Positions 43,248 to 53,743 of a stretch of DNA of 64,000 nucleotides are shown here, piece by piece (the stretch's first letter is position 1; every line of letters begins with the position of its first letter). The position numbers and the translations under genes are program-made. The notes beneath the pieces were generated by a model. That model was not told where the DNA came from, searched no databases, and worked only from the letters and a program-made list of their open reading frames with translations. Location of the stretch: NCBI RefSeq assembly GCF_036227265.1, contig NZ_CP109446.1, forward strand, positions 5,400,001-5,464,000. The letters run 5' to 3'. This DNA is from Streptomyces sp. NBC_01476. GTDB lineage: Bacteria > Actinomycetota > Actinomycetes > Streptomycetales > Streptomycetaceae.

Positions 43248-43405
43248 CTGCCGCCGGCCTTTCCGGGGCCGGGGCCGCTGCGTTCCCCTGTGTCCCCCGC
43301 GTTCTCTGTGTGCCCCGGGTCCTGTGCGTCCTCGGGTCCTGTGCGCCCCGCGCGTGCTCTGTGCGTCCTCCGCGTTCTTCGCCGGCTCCTACGGAAGTGT
43401 CACCG

Positions 43406-44014
43406 ATGTTCGACCTCACCCTGTTCGGGTCCGTCTTCTTCACCCTGTTCGTCATCATGGACCCGCCCGGGATCACGCCGATCTTCCTCGCCCTGACGTC
43501 GGGACGGGCCACGAAGGTCCAGCGGCGGATGGCGTGGCAGGCCGCCGGGGTGGCGTTCGGGGTCATCACGGTCTTCGGTATCTGCGGGCAGCAGATCCTG
43601 GACTACCTGCATGTGTCGGTGCCCGCCCTGCGGGTGGCCGGCGGACTGCTGCTCCTGCTCATCGCGCTCGACCTGCTCACCGGCAAGGCGGACGAGCCGA
43701 CCCAGACCAAGGACGTGAACGTCGCGCTGGTGCCGCTCGGGATGCCGCTGCTGGCCGGGCCCGGGGCGATCGTCACGGTGATCCTGGCGGTGCAGAAGGC
43801 GGACAGCTTCGAGGAGCAGGCGTCGGTGTGGGTGGCGATCGTCGCCATGCACGTGGTGCTCTGGCTGGTGATGCGCTACTCGCTGGCGATCATCCGGGTG
43901 ATCAAGGAAGGCGGTGTGGTGCTGGTGACCAGGCTGTCCGGAATGCTGCTGTCGGCGATCGCGGTGCAGTCGGTGGCCAACGGCATCTTCGGCTTCATCC
44001 ACGGCGGGGGATGA
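43406..44014 (+). CDS. MarC family integral membrane protein
   Basis: A 202-residue, six-helix protein from the ATG at 43406. The family core VIMDPPGITPIFLALT (the NPxG-like loop) and its repeat LGMPLLAGPGAIVTVILA are visible. MarC was once linked to antibiotic resistance, but its function is unknown. A terminator lies 60 bases after the gene. Confidence 0.9.
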   Translation: MFDLTLFGSVFFTLFVIMDPPGITPIFLALTSGRATKVQRRMAWQAAGVAFGVITVFGICGQQILDYLHVSVPALRVAGGLLLLLIALDLLTGKADEPTQTKDVNVALVPLGMPLLAGPGAIVTVILAVQKADSFEEQASVWVAIVAMHVVLWLVMRYSLAIIRVIKEGGVVLVTRLSGMLLSAIAVQSVANGIFGFIHGGG

Positions 44015-44076
44015 ACCGGGTCCCTCGCCGGACGGACCGGGCTCTTCACGGCGGGGACGGCCCCGGACATGCGAAA

Positions 44077-44105
44077 GCGCCCCGTACTCCATTGGTACGG
44101 GGCGC
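44077..44105. terminator. bidirectional hairpin terminator
   Basis: Perfect 11-bp stem (44077-44087 with 44095-44105), seven-base loop, between convergent marC and the small gene at 44127. Confidence 0.85.
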
Positions 44106-44126
44106 CGTTGCGTGGGCCGGGTGGAT

Positions 44127-44267
44127 TCAGTCCGCGGGGCGGATGTAGATCCGCTGGCCGATGGCAGCGGCCTGCTGCACGATCTTGTTCACGGCGGAGG
44201 CGTCTACGACGGTGCTTTCCACCGCGTTGCCATTGAGGTCGTCGAGTCGCATGATCTCGAAGCGCAT
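44127..44267 (-). CDS. 46-residue conserved small protein
   Basis: Starts at the ATG 44267 behind GGGAGAAG. The sequence begins MRFEIMRLDDLNGNAVES and ends AAIGQRIYIRPAD: a beta-alpha-beta pattern without Cys or membrane segment. Proteins of this length and start occur in many streptomycetes in this place. Function unknown. It has its own terminator and may be highly expressed. Confidence 0.85.
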   Translation of the reverse strand: MRFEIMRLDDLNGNAVESTVVDASAVNKIVQQAAAIGQRIYIRPAD

Positions 44268-44357
44268 GGGGCTTCTCCCTTCGTCGCTCGTTACATGTGT
44301 GGTCAACCAACTCCCCCTTCGAAACATTCCCTACGCTAAAGAAACCCTTGCTGACCT

Positions 44358-45251
44358 TCACTGCTCACCGGTAAGGGAGCGGGCGCCGCCCTTGGCGCGG
44401 CCCCAGAACGCCACCAGCGCCGCCGCGGTCTCCGCCGGGCGCTCCGCGTTGGGGGAGTGCTCGGCGCCCTTGATCACCACGCGCTCGGCGTCCAGCCGCT
44501 CGGCCATGGCGTCCAGCCACGGCACCGGCCAGGCGTAGTCCACCTCGCCGGAGAGTACGAGCTTGGGCAGGCCCAGGGCGCTCAATTCAGCCACTCGGTC
44601 GGGCTCGGTCATCAGTTGCTTCGCGGTGGCGATCAGTTGCTCGGGAACGGTGGTCACCCAGCGCCGGTGCAGGAACTCCTCCAGCCAGCCCGGTGTCTCC
44701 TCGGCGTCGGCCGGTGCGTTCTCCGCGTCCATCGCCCGCATGGTCCGCCAGGCCGTCTCCATGTCCATGGTCGGCAGGTAGTCCACCAGCAGCTGGGTAC
44801 GGAGCTGCTGCTCCGGGCTGATCTCGGCCGGCCCCGAACTCATCAGGGTCAGCGAGGCCCAGGGGGCGGTTCCCGCGGCCAGCACCGCGGCGCGGGCGAC
44901 CAGGCCGCCCATCGAGTGCCCCAGCAGATGCAGCGGGGTGCCGAGGGCGGCGCTCTGGGCGATCACATCGGCGGCCAGCTCGGCCTGGGCGTACGCGGCC
45001 TCGTCGCGCGGGCCGCCCGAGTCGTGCTGACCGCGGCCGTCCACCGCCACGACGCGGTAGCCGGCCTCGGTGAGCGGGGTCAGCAGATCGAGGAAGTCCT
45101 CTTTGCTGCCGGTGAAGCCGGGCACCAGCAGCGCGGTGCCGAGGGCGGGCGCCGGGGGAACGGCGTCCAGTACCGCGAAGGATCCGCGGGACGTCTCCAG
45201 CCGACGGGCGGACACGTTCTCCGGGAGGCTGAGGGCAGAGGGTCGGCTCAT
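44358..45251 (-). CDS. alpha/beta hydrolase
   Basis: A 297-residue alpha/beta-hydrolase. Nucleophile Ser in HLLGHSMGGLVA, Asp in LPKLVLSGEVDYAWP, His in IKGAEHSPNAER; LLVPGFTGSKEDFL near the start carries the oxyanion hole. The start at 45251 is six bases after TAATCT read on the minus strand, so leaderless translation is likely. Substrate unknown. Confidence 0.88.
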   Translation of the reverse strand: MSRPSALSLPENVSARRLETSRGSFAVLDAVPPAPALGTALLVPGFTGSKEDFLDLLTPLTEAGYRVVAVDGRGQHDSGGPRDEAAYAQAELAADVIAQSAALGTPLHLLGHSMGGLVARAAVLAAGTAPWASLTLMSSGPAEISPEQQLRTQLLVDYLPTMDMETAWRTMRAMDAENAPADAEETPGWLEEFLHRRWVTTVPEQLIATAKQLMTEPDRVAELSALGLPKLVLSGEVDYAWPVPWLDAMAERLDAERVVIKGAEHSPNAERPAETAAALVAFWGRAKGGARSLTGEQ

Positions 45252-45319
45252 GCAGTGAGATTACGCGCCGCATATGTCCGAGAGGTTGCCTCTTGGTTCG
45301 CCGCGCGCAAGGCCGGATG

Positions 45320-45355
45320 CCGAACGCCCCCGGCCGCCGGGCCAGGGGCGTTCGG
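45320..45355 (-). terminator. terminator of the DEAD-box helicase gene
   Basis: CCGAACGCCCC (45320-45330) pairs with GGGGCGTTCGG (45345-45355) around a GC-rich inner loop, 12 bases after the helicase stop codon. Confidence 0.75.
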
Positions 45356-45366
45356 TCCTGCGGGGT

Positions 45367-47397
<2,031 letters not shown>

Positions 47398-47873
47398 GGG
47401 GGGTCGAGCAGCCGAAGCGTCGAAATTGCCGAAACCGCCGGAAGCGCCGACAGCGGCCGATGTCCGCCGTTCGCCGCATCCGTCACGTTCGCCAAGATTT
47501 CGACCGCGCCGGTAGCTGACCGCGCAGAGGTTCTTACAGCCGGAAAGAGGCTGCGAAGCGCGGGACCGCTGCCCTCGCTCATGCCGCGAGCGGGCCCCTC
47601 CCGATGGCAGGAGGGCGGTCGGTTCGGAGCCGATCGGGCCACCGACCGGGCATCCAGGTGTTGCACACGTCGCCCGTCGGATGATCGGAAGTATGGCCGA
47701 CTACCGACGGGTGCAATACCACTCTACCCCGGAAACACGTAGCTGCACCCGATCAAATGTTTCGTTAGGGACGTCATCGGGATCAGCGGTGCTCCGCGAC
47801 CCGCCGGGAACCGGCGTCCGACGCCCGTACCGCGGGTCTTCCGGCGGGCCAGGACTTGGCTATTGTGCCCAGC
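47398..47873. other. control region between helicase and ferritin-like genes
   Basis: About 475 bases serving two divergent genes. An inverted repeat CCCGTCGG (47673-47680) / CCGACGGG (47704-47711) lies in the middle. The helicase may have a long leader, as cold-shock genes often do. No convincing gene; a 68-codon frame from 47681 overlaps the next gene and is unlikely. Confidence 0.45.
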
Positions 47874-48611
47874 ATGGAGACGCCTGACGAGACCACCACG
47901 TCCGCCCCCGCCCCGACCGGCATCGCCGCCCAGGACTGGGACTCCGCCGCGGCCGACCCGCGGTACCGGGCCGCCGTCGTCGATCTGCTGGGGGCGCTGG
48001 CGTACGGCGAGCTGGCCGCGTTCGAGCGGCTCGCGGAGGACGCCAAACTGGCGCCCACCCTGGAGGACAAGGCGGAACTCGCGGCGATGGCGGCGGCCGA
48101 GTTCCATCACTTCGAGCGGCTGCGCGACCGGCTGGGTGAGATCGGCGAGACCGCGAACCGGGCGATGGAGCCCTTCGGCGCGGCGCTGGACGAGTTCCAC
48201 CGCCAGACCGCACCGTCGGACTGGCTCGAAGGGCTGGTCAAGGCGTACGTCGGCGACTCGATCGCCTCCGACTTCTACCGTGAGGTCGCCGCCCGGCTGG
48301 ACTCCGACACCCGCACCCTGGTGCTCGCCGTACTGGACGACACCGGGCACGCCGGCTTCGCGATCGGCAAGGTGCGGGCCGCGATCGAGGCCGAGCCGCG
48401 GGTCGGCGGCCGGCTCGCGCTGTGGGCCCGGCGGCTGATGGGCGAGGCGCTCTCCCAGGCACAGCGGGTGGTGGCCGACCGGGACGCCCTGTCCACGATG
48501 CTGGTCGGCGGGGTCGCCGACGGCTTCGACCTGGCCGAGGTCGGCCGGATGTTCTCCCGCATCACCGAGGCGCACACCAAGCGCATGGCCGCCCTCGGCC
48601 TGGCCGCGTGA
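47874..48611 (+). CDS. ferritin-like (MiaE-like) diiron protein
   Basis: A 245-residue helical protein. GALAYGELAAFERLAEDAK and AAMAAAEFHHFERLRDRL supply Glu and Glu-x2-His ligands of a ferritin-like four-helix diiron site; a second pair appears near YVGDSIASDFYREV and DDTGHAGFAIGKV. This resembles MiaE-type tRNA hydroxylase-like proteins found in actinobacteria. The ATG at 47874 is seven bases after TATTGT. Reaction unknown; oxidation or hydroxylation is the best guess. Confidence 0.82.
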   Translation: METPDETTTSAPAPTGIAAQDWDSAAADPRYRAAVVDLLGALAYGELAAFERLAEDAKLAPTLEDKAELAAMAAAEFHHFERLRDRLGEIGETANRAMEPFGAALDEFHRQTAPSDWLEGLVKAYVGDSIASDFYREVAARLDSDTRTLVLAVLDDTGHAGFAIGKVRAAIEAEPRVGGRLALWARRLMGEALSQAQRVVADRDALSTMLVGGVADGFDLAEVGRMFSRITEAHTKRMAALGLAA

Positions 48612-48683
48612 ACCGGGCCGCCTGACCCCGTTCCGCCTGACCCCGGGCCGTGCCGCCCGGGTGAGGGGCGGCGGAGCCGTCCG

Positions 48684-48941
48684 TCAGGCCAGCGGTGACG
48701 GGCGGCCGGGGCGGGCCAGCAGGCTCAGCAGCGCGATCGAGACCACCAGGGCGCCCGGGGCGGTCATCTCCAGCCGGCCGCCGCCGAAGATGGTGTGGGC
48801 GACGAGGCCGCCCGCCAGCGCGGCGGCCGGTCCTGTGGTCAGGACCAGGGGCGTGCGGGGAAAACGGGCCGGCAGCAGATATGTGGCCACCAGCGCGGTG
48901 GCAAGCCCGATGACGGCGTAGGCGACGGCCTCCCACAACAT
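48684..48941 (-). CDS. small membrane protein
   Basis: An 85-residue protein with three hydrophobic segments (WEAVAYAVIGLATALVATYL; LVLTTGPAAALAGGLVAHTIF; GALVVSIALLSLLA). The ATG at 48941 is behind GGAGGGG. The pattern is like transglycosylase-associated or GlsB-type small membrane proteins, though the match is not certain. Convergent with the ferritin-like gene. Confidence 0.75.
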   Translation of the reverse strand: MLWEAVAYAVIGLATALVATYLLPARFPRTPLVLTTGPAAALAGGLVAHTIFGGGRLEMTAPGALVVSIALLSLLARPGRPSPLA

Positions 48942-49012
48942 CCTGATCCCCTCCCTTTGGTACGGACCGGCGTGCACAGACTTCCTACCCCCGGGCGACG
49001 CGACGCGAAACG

Positions 49013-49050
49013 GAGGGGCGGCAACCGGTCACAACCGGTTGCCGCCCCTC
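49013..49050. terminator. 17-bp perfect hairpin terminator
   Basis: Arms 49013-49029 and 49034-49050 with a CACA loop, followed on the minus strand by a GC-rich tail. It lies behind the DUF3107 gene (minus strand) at 49093. Confidence 0.85.
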
Positions 49051-49092
49051 ACGTATTCCCTTTGTTCCCCTTGCGGGGTGCTGCCTCGCGCG

Positions 49093-49323
49093 TCAGAGCG
49101 AGGCGCCGAACCCGACCCGGCGGGTGGCCGGCTCGCCGATCTCCACGTACGCGAGCCGGTCGGCGGGGATCAGGACCTTGCGGCCATGCTCGTCCGTCAG
49201 CGTCAGCAGCTTCGACGTGCCGGAAAGCGCGTCGGCGACGGCCTTCTCGACCTCGTCGGCGGACTGCACGCTCTCGATGTTGATCTCGCGCGGCGCGTGC
49301 TGCACGCCGATCTTGACCTCCAC
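49093..49323 (-). CDS. DUF3107 family protein
   Basis: A 76-residue protein with GTG start behind GGAGG. VEVKIGVQHAPREINIES, SADEVEKAVADAL and VLIPADRLAYVEIGEP match DUF3107, a short actinobacterial ATP-binding-annotated family. Predicted alpha/beta. It is co-oriented with and 140 bases downstream of the TetR gene, as in many actinobacteria. Function unknown. Confidence 0.88.
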   Translation of the reverse strand: MEVKIGVQHAPREINIESVQSADEVEKAVADALSGTSKLLTLTDEHGRKVLIPADRLAYVEIGEPATRRVGFGASL

Positions 49324-49463
49324 GGCTTTGGTACCTCCGAATGGTCTGGCGGTGTGCGCGGTCGATCGCGCCGTACGCAGCACAGCGTAGCCCGGCGGAA
49401 GCGACCGGAATCCGTGCACCGCACACGCCGTGAGCGAACACGGCGCCGGCGGTGTCAGTGGTG

Positions 49464-50105
49464 TCAGTGGTGGCCGTCCGTGCCGTGCAGCGGGAAACCG
49501 GCGATACCGCGCCAGGCCAGCGAGGTGAGCAGCTGCACCGCGGTGTCGCGCGGCACATCGCTGCTGCTGGCCAGCCAGTAGCGGGCCACGACCTGGGAGA
49601 CGCCGCCGAGGCCGACCGCCAGCAGCATGGACTGCTCAGGGGCGAGCCCGGTGTCCTCGGCGATGACCTCGCTGATGGCCTCGGCGCATTGCAGGGAGAC
49701 CTTGTCGACCCGCTCGCGCACGGCGGGCTCATTCGTCAGGTCCGATTCGAAGACCAGCCGGAAGGCGCCGCCCTCGTCCTCGACGTAGGCGAAGTACGCG
49801 TCCATGGTCGCTTCGACGCGCTTCTTGTTGTCGGTGGTGGAGGCCAGTGCGGTCCGCACCGAGTGCAGCAGCGACTCGCAGTGCTGGTCGAGAAGCGCGA
49901 GATAGAGCTCCAGCTTCCCGGGGAAGTGCTGGTAGAGCACCGGCTTGCTGACTCCGGCGCGCTCAGCGATGTCGTCCATCGCCGCAGCGTGGTAACCCTG
50001 CGCGACGAAGACTTCCTGGGCCGCGCCCAACAGCTGTTCGCGCCGGGCCCGGCGGGGCAGACGGGTGCCGCGCGGCCGTGCCTGGGTTTGCTCGATGGCT
50101 GTCAC
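49464..50105 (-). CDS. TetR family transcriptional regulator
   Basis: A 213-residue repressor. GTG start at 50105 directly behind GGGAGGCG. The DNA-binding part is RREQLLGAAQEVFVAQGYHA, then MDDIAERAGVSKPVLYQHFP; the ligand domain follows with EDEGGAFRLVFESDLTNEPA typical of this TetR clade, which in mycobacteria includes fatty-acid and envelope regulators. Targets unknown; the divergent acidic protein gene side may be self-controlled. Confidence 0.9.
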   Translation of the reverse strand: MTAIEQTQARPRGTRLPRRARREQLLGAAQEVFVAQGYHAAAMDDIAERAGVSKPVLYQHFPGKLELYLALLDQHCESLLHSVRTALASTTDNKKRVEATMDAYFAYVEDEGGAFRLVFESDLTNEPAVRERVDKVSLQCAEAISEVIAEDTGLAPEQSMLLAVGLGGVSQVVARYWLASSSDVPRDTAVQLLTSLAWRGIAGFPLHGTDGHH

Positions 50106-50265
50106 GCCGCCTCCCAAATCTGGTGAAGGAATGAATGGACACCGCGAGGGCCCATCGTACTTTTCGGTAACGACGCTGTGGGCCGCGCGGTGGGACATTC
50201 TCACTTCCTGGGACCGTGTGGCCACGGTCCGCCGGTCGTTCCGCCCCGGTCCGGCGCCTGCCGCG

Positions 50266-50643
50266 CTACGCCCGGTACTCGTCCTCGTCCTGCCGGACCA
50301 CTCTGCGCTGGTCCGCGGCGTCCGCGGGGTCGGCCTCGGTGGCGGGGTCGGTGATGTCCTCGGTGATGGGTTCGTCCTGCTCCTGGAGGACTTCGGCACG
50401 CTGCTCGGCCACATCGGCCTCGGGGGCCTCGATGTCGAGTTCCCCGTCGTCACCGGCGGCGGCACCTTCGGCGTCTTCGGCACTCTCAGCGGCGTCGGCG
50501 GGGTCCGGAACCGCTTCCGTCCCGCCGGGTTCCGGGTCGTCCGGTACGGCCGCGCCGCCGGTGCTCACGTCACGTATGCCGTCGCCGCCCGCGGCGCCAC
50601 CGATACCGTCGATGCTGCCGACGTCCTGGATGTCCCTGGACAT
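50266..50643 (-). CDS. acidic low-complexity protein
   Basis: A 125-residue, strongly acidic protein (SRDIQDVGSIDGIGGAAGGD at the start; PEADVAEQRAEVLQEQDEP later), ATG behind AAAGGAGG. Ends in DQRRVVRQDEDEYR. Probably disordered. No known domain. The good ribosome site and typical codon bias support it as a gene, possibly a stress-related hydrophilic protein. Confidence 0.7.
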   Translation of the reverse strand: MSRDIQDVGSIDGIGGAAGGDGIRDVSTGGAAVPDDPEPGGTEAVPDPADAAESAEDAEGAAAGDDGELDIEAPEADVAEQRAEVLQEQDEPITEDITDPATEADPADAADQRRVVRQDEDEYRA

Positions 50644-50792
50644 GGGCGCCTCCTTTCGGTGCCTTATCCATCTTCGTCCGTTACCGGGCCGCCCGCCTTG
50701 TGACGGGAACACCGGGATGCGCTACTGGGCTTCTCACCGCTTGTGGCCGCGAACACACAATCGTCCGCGTGATGGTCTCGTAACATTGGGCC

Positions 50793-51827
50793 ATGCCCAC
50801 GACCGACTCTCCTCAAGCGGCCGTCGCCCCCGCGGCCGTACCCCCGGCGGGACCGGTGCTCGCGTCCGGGGAATCGTCGCGTGTGGTGGCGCTTCCCGGG
50901 CTCAGCCTGATGGTGCGGTCGCACGACGCCCCCGAGGGGACCAAGGGACTCGAACCGGCGCTCTTCGTGCACGGGCTCGGCGGCTCGTCGCAGAACTGGT
51001 CGGTGCTGATGGAGCGGCTGGCCGACCGGGTGGCGGGCGAGGCGCTCGACCTGCCCGGCTTCGGCCACTCGCCGCCGCCGGACAACAGCGACTACTCGGT
51101 GGCCGGGCACGCCCGGGCGGTGATCCGGCTGCTGGACGCCGAACGGCGCGGCCCGGTGCACCTGTTCGGCAACTCGATGGGCGGCGCGGTCACGGTGAAG
51201 GTGGCCGCCGCCCGGCCCGACCTGGTGCGCACCCTGACCCTGATCTCACCGGCGCTGCCCGAGGTGCCGCCGCAGCGCACCGCCCTGCCGACCGTGCTGG
51301 CCTCGGTGCCGGGGATGCCCGCGCTCTATCTGCGGCTGACCCGCGACTGGACGAGCGAGCAGCGGACCGCCGCGCTGCTGGCGCTCTGCTACGGCGACCC
51401 GTCGCTGGTGCCGGGGCCGACCCGCGAGGAGGCCGCGCGGGAGTATCAGCGGCGGCTGGATCTGCCGTACTTCTGGGACGTGATGGTCCGCTCGACCCGC
51501 GGCATCGTGAACGCCTACACCCTCGGCGGCCAGCACGCGCTGTGGCGGCAGGCCGAGCGGGTGCTGGCGCCGACGCTGCTGGTCTACGGCGGGCGGGACA
51601 AGCTCGTCTCGGTGAAGATGGCCCGCCGGGCGGCACGGACATTCCGGGACGCTCGGCTGCTCACTATCCCCGACAGCGGTCATGTGGCGATGATGGAGCA
51701 CCCGGAGCTGGTGGCGAGGGCGTTCCGTGATCTTGTTTTCGAGGTCGCGGACCGTACGATTCCCGCGGGCGACGGACGTACCACGAGTGCGACGACGGGT
51801 CCGACGAGCGACGCTACCGGGAGCTGA
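50793..51827 (+). CDS. alpha/beta hydrolase
   Basis: A 344-residue alpha/beta-hydrolase. ALFVHGLGGSSQNWS holds the oxyanion hole, HLFGNSMGGAVT the nucleophile Ser, YGGRDKLVS the Asp and IPDSGHVAMMEHPEL the His. The cap domain lies between. The ATG at 50793 follows TAACAT by six bases, so leaderless expression is likely. The DUF3152 gene begins eight bases after its stop, probably in one operon. Confidence 0.9.
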   Translation: MPTTDSPQAAVAPAAVPPAGPVLASGESSRVVALPGLSLMVRSHDAPEGTKGLEPALFVHGLGGSSQNWSVLMERLADRVAGEALDLPGFGHSPPPDNSDYSVAGHARAVIRLLDAERRGPVHLFGNSMGGAVTVKVAAARPDLVRTLTLISPALPEVPPQRTALPTVLASVPGMPALYLRLTRDWTSEQRTAALLALCYGDPSLVPGPTREEAAREYQRRLDLPYFWDVMVRSTRGIVNAYTLGGQHALWRQAERVLAPTLLVYGGRDKLVSVKMARRAARTFRDARLLTIPDSGHVAMMEHPELVARAFRDLVFEVADRTIPAGDGRTTSATTGPTSDATGS

Positions 51828-51835
51828 TCGAGGGC

Positions 51836-53374
51836 GTGGGCAAGCACAGCGCGACGGATGGGCAGGACGGGCCGGAGAGCTCGATACCGGGCGCAGGCGG
51901 CGGCATGGGCCCGCTGGGGCCACTGGGCCCGCTGGGCGGGGGCCGCGCGGGCTCCGGCGCGGGTCCGGGCACGGGCGGCGGTCTGGGTGGAGGCCCCGGC
52001 GGCGGTCCGGCCGGCAGCTTCGGCGGCGGTGCCGGCAGTGGCGGTGCCGGGGGAGGTGGCGGTGCCGGTGGCGGGGGCCTGTTCCGGCCGCCGATTCCGC
52101 CGCGCTCGGCCGGCGGCCTGGGCGTGCCCGGCACCGGCCGCCGGCGGCGGGCCGACTCGCCCGAGGACACCGGCGGCTTCGCGGTGATCCGGCCGCAGGA
52201 GCTGAACGTGCCACCGCAGGCCCACCCCGAGCACCGCGAACACGCGGCCTGGGGCGCGGGCGGCGGCTGGAGCGCCCCCGGCCCCGGCCCGGGCTCCCGG
52301 GGCGGCGCTGTCGCCGAGGACTGGCCGCTGGACTCCGAACCCGTGGAGTGGACCCGCTTCGAGACGGGCGCCTCGGTCCCGCCGCGCCGGCCCCAGCCGC
52401 AGCCGTCCGGCGGCAGGCTCCCGCACCCCCGGCAGGAGTACGTGGACGCCTTCGACGCGCCCCTGCCGCCGCGTCCCCGCCCGGCGGCGCCCCGCGAGCC
52501 GGCCGAGCCCGGTCTCCTGGTGCAGCCGGAACCGTCCGCCGGCAAGGCGGACAAGAGCGGCGGGAAGGGCCGTACCCTGACCGCGATCGCGGCCGCCGCG
52601 GTCGTCACGGTGCTGGCCGTGGTGGTCGGCGGGCAGCTGCTCGGGGGTGAGAAGGACCACACCGACAAGCCCGCTCCCGACGCCACCCCCCGCTCCGCCG
52701 CCGACGAGACGGCTTCCGCGCCGTCCGCGCCGTCCACCGCCGCCGCCCCCTCCGTGACCCCGACCCTCGCGCCCGCGAGCTACGACCAGCTCATGGACCG
52801 GCAGTACCCGCTCGACCCGAAGCTCGCGCTCTCCGGCGCCTTCACCACCGTGCCAGGGCACCAGGCCGCGCCGGGCCGGGGAAAGGTGCTGCGGTTCCGG
52901 GTGGACGTGGAGAAGGGGCTCCCGCTGGACGCCGGTCTCTTCGCCCAGACCGTCTTCAAGACGCTGAATGATCGCCGCAGTTGGGGACACGGCGGCACGA
53001 TGACCTTCGAGCGGGTGTCAAGCGGCCCGGCCGACATCGTCGTCACCCTGGCCAGTCCCGGGACCACCGCCAAGTGGTGCGAGAAGTCCGGTCTTGACAC
53101 CACGGTTGACAACGTGTCATGTGACGCGGCGTCGACCCCGCGCACCATGATCAACGCCTACCGGTGGGCGCAGGGCGCGGACACCTTCGGTCCGCAGCGG
53201 ATGCACGAGTACCGGCAGATGCTGATCAACCACGAGGTCGGGCACCGGCTCGGGCACGGTCATGTCGGCTGTCCCAAGGCGGGCGCGCCCGCCCCGGTGA
53301 TGATGCAGCAGACGAAGTACCTCTCCCTCGACGGCGGACCCACCTGCAAGCCGAACGCCTGGCCCTTCCCGTAG
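51836..53374 (+). CDS. DUF3152 protein, metzincin-like membrane-anchored
   Basis: A 512-residue protein with GTG start. The first about 240 residues are low complexity, including a Gly-rich run near 40-80, and cytoplasmic. One membrane helix follows (LTAIAAAAVVTVLAVVVGGQ). The outer C-terminal domain (about 320-512) is DUF3152 with INHEVGHRLGHGHVGC: the HExxHxxGHxH pattern of zinc metallopeptidases, only with Val in the second variable place. Cys pairs (KWCEKSG, NVSCDAAS, GCPKAG, TCKPNA) may form disulfides. It is likely an extracellular, cell-attached protease. Confidence 0.88.
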   Translation: MGKHSATDGQDGPESSIPGAGGGMGPLGPLGPLGGGRAGSGAGPGTGGGLGGGPGGGPAGSFGGGAGSGGAGGGGGAGGGGLFRPPIPPRSAGGLGVPGTGRRRRADSPEDTGGFAVIRPQELNVPPQAHPEHREHAAWGAGGGWSAPGPGPGSRGGAVAEDWPLDSEPVEWTRFETGASVPPRRPQPQPSGGRLPHPRQEYVDAFDAPLPPRPRPAAPREPAEPGLLVQPEPSAGKADKSGGKGRTLTAIAAAAVVTVLAVVVGGQLLGGEKDHTDKPAPDATPRSAADETASAPSAPSTAAAPSVTPTLAPASYDQLMDRQYPLDPKLALSGAFTTVPGHQAAPGRGKVLRFRVDVEKGLPLDAGLFAQTVFKTLNDRRSWGHGGTMTFERVSSGPADIVVTLASPGTTAKWCEKSGLDTTVDNVSCDAASTPRTMINAYRWAQGADTFGPQRMHEYRQMLINHEVGHRLGHGHVGCPKAGAPAPVMMQQTKYLSLDGGPTCKPNAWPFP

Positions 53375-53436
53375 GACCTCACGGCCCGGCACGGACACCG
53401 ACCTCCGGTGCATAAGGGAGCCTTGGGGATCTTATT

Positions 53437-53453
53437 GATGTCACTTTGACATC
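53437..53453. promoter_or_regulatory. operator-like palindrome over the -35 of the peptide ABC operon
   Basis: GATGTCA-CTT-TGACATC is a perfect 7-bp palindrome. Its right arm contains TTGACA (53446-53451), a good -35 hexamer. A -10 (CACGCT, 53470-53475) would place transcription start at the ATG of the leader ORF. A repressor bound here would block the promoter. Confidence 0.6.
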
Positions 53454-53481
53454 CGGGCCTGCTTCGCTGCACGCTTGCCCC

Positions 53482-53580
53482 ATGCCGCACCGCCACGTAC
53501 GTCCCACCCTGCACGCCAGCATCGAGCTGGCGCTGATCGGCGTGGCCGCGCACTGCGTCGCCGACGTGCACTGTCGCTGA
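53482..53580 (+). CDS. candidate leader peptide of the peptide ABC operon
   Basis: A 32-codon ORF: basic His-rich start (MPHRHVRPTLH), a hydrophobic middle (IELALIGVA) and AHCVADVHCR at the end. It has no ribosome site but sits where a leaderless transcript would start. Between it and the transporter are small stem-loops (GCCCCCTGAGGGGC; GAGGCTTCCGCCTC; GACGGCACAGCCGTC). Streptomycetes carry such Cys-ending leader peptides ahead of sulfur and peptide uptake genes; attenuation by Cys or His supply is inferred. Confidence 0.55.
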   Translation: MPHRHVRPTLHASIELALIGVAAHCVADVHCR

Positions 53581-53743
53581 CGGCATCGCCCCCTGAGGGG
53601 CACCCCCGCTCCGCCGCGTAGAGGCTTCCGCCTCCGCTGGCGGCTGCCCTGGCAGGTCGCCGCCCGCGCGGCCCCGCGCCTCCCCGCGACGGCACAGCCG
53701 TCGGCATCCGAGAACACCCGTGCGCCACCATGAAAGGCCCATC

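Noticed and set aside
47681..47887. 68-codon ORF before the ferritin-like gene
   Set aside because: Poor third-position bias, overlaps the next start, and its sequence overlies an inverted repeat and probable promoters.
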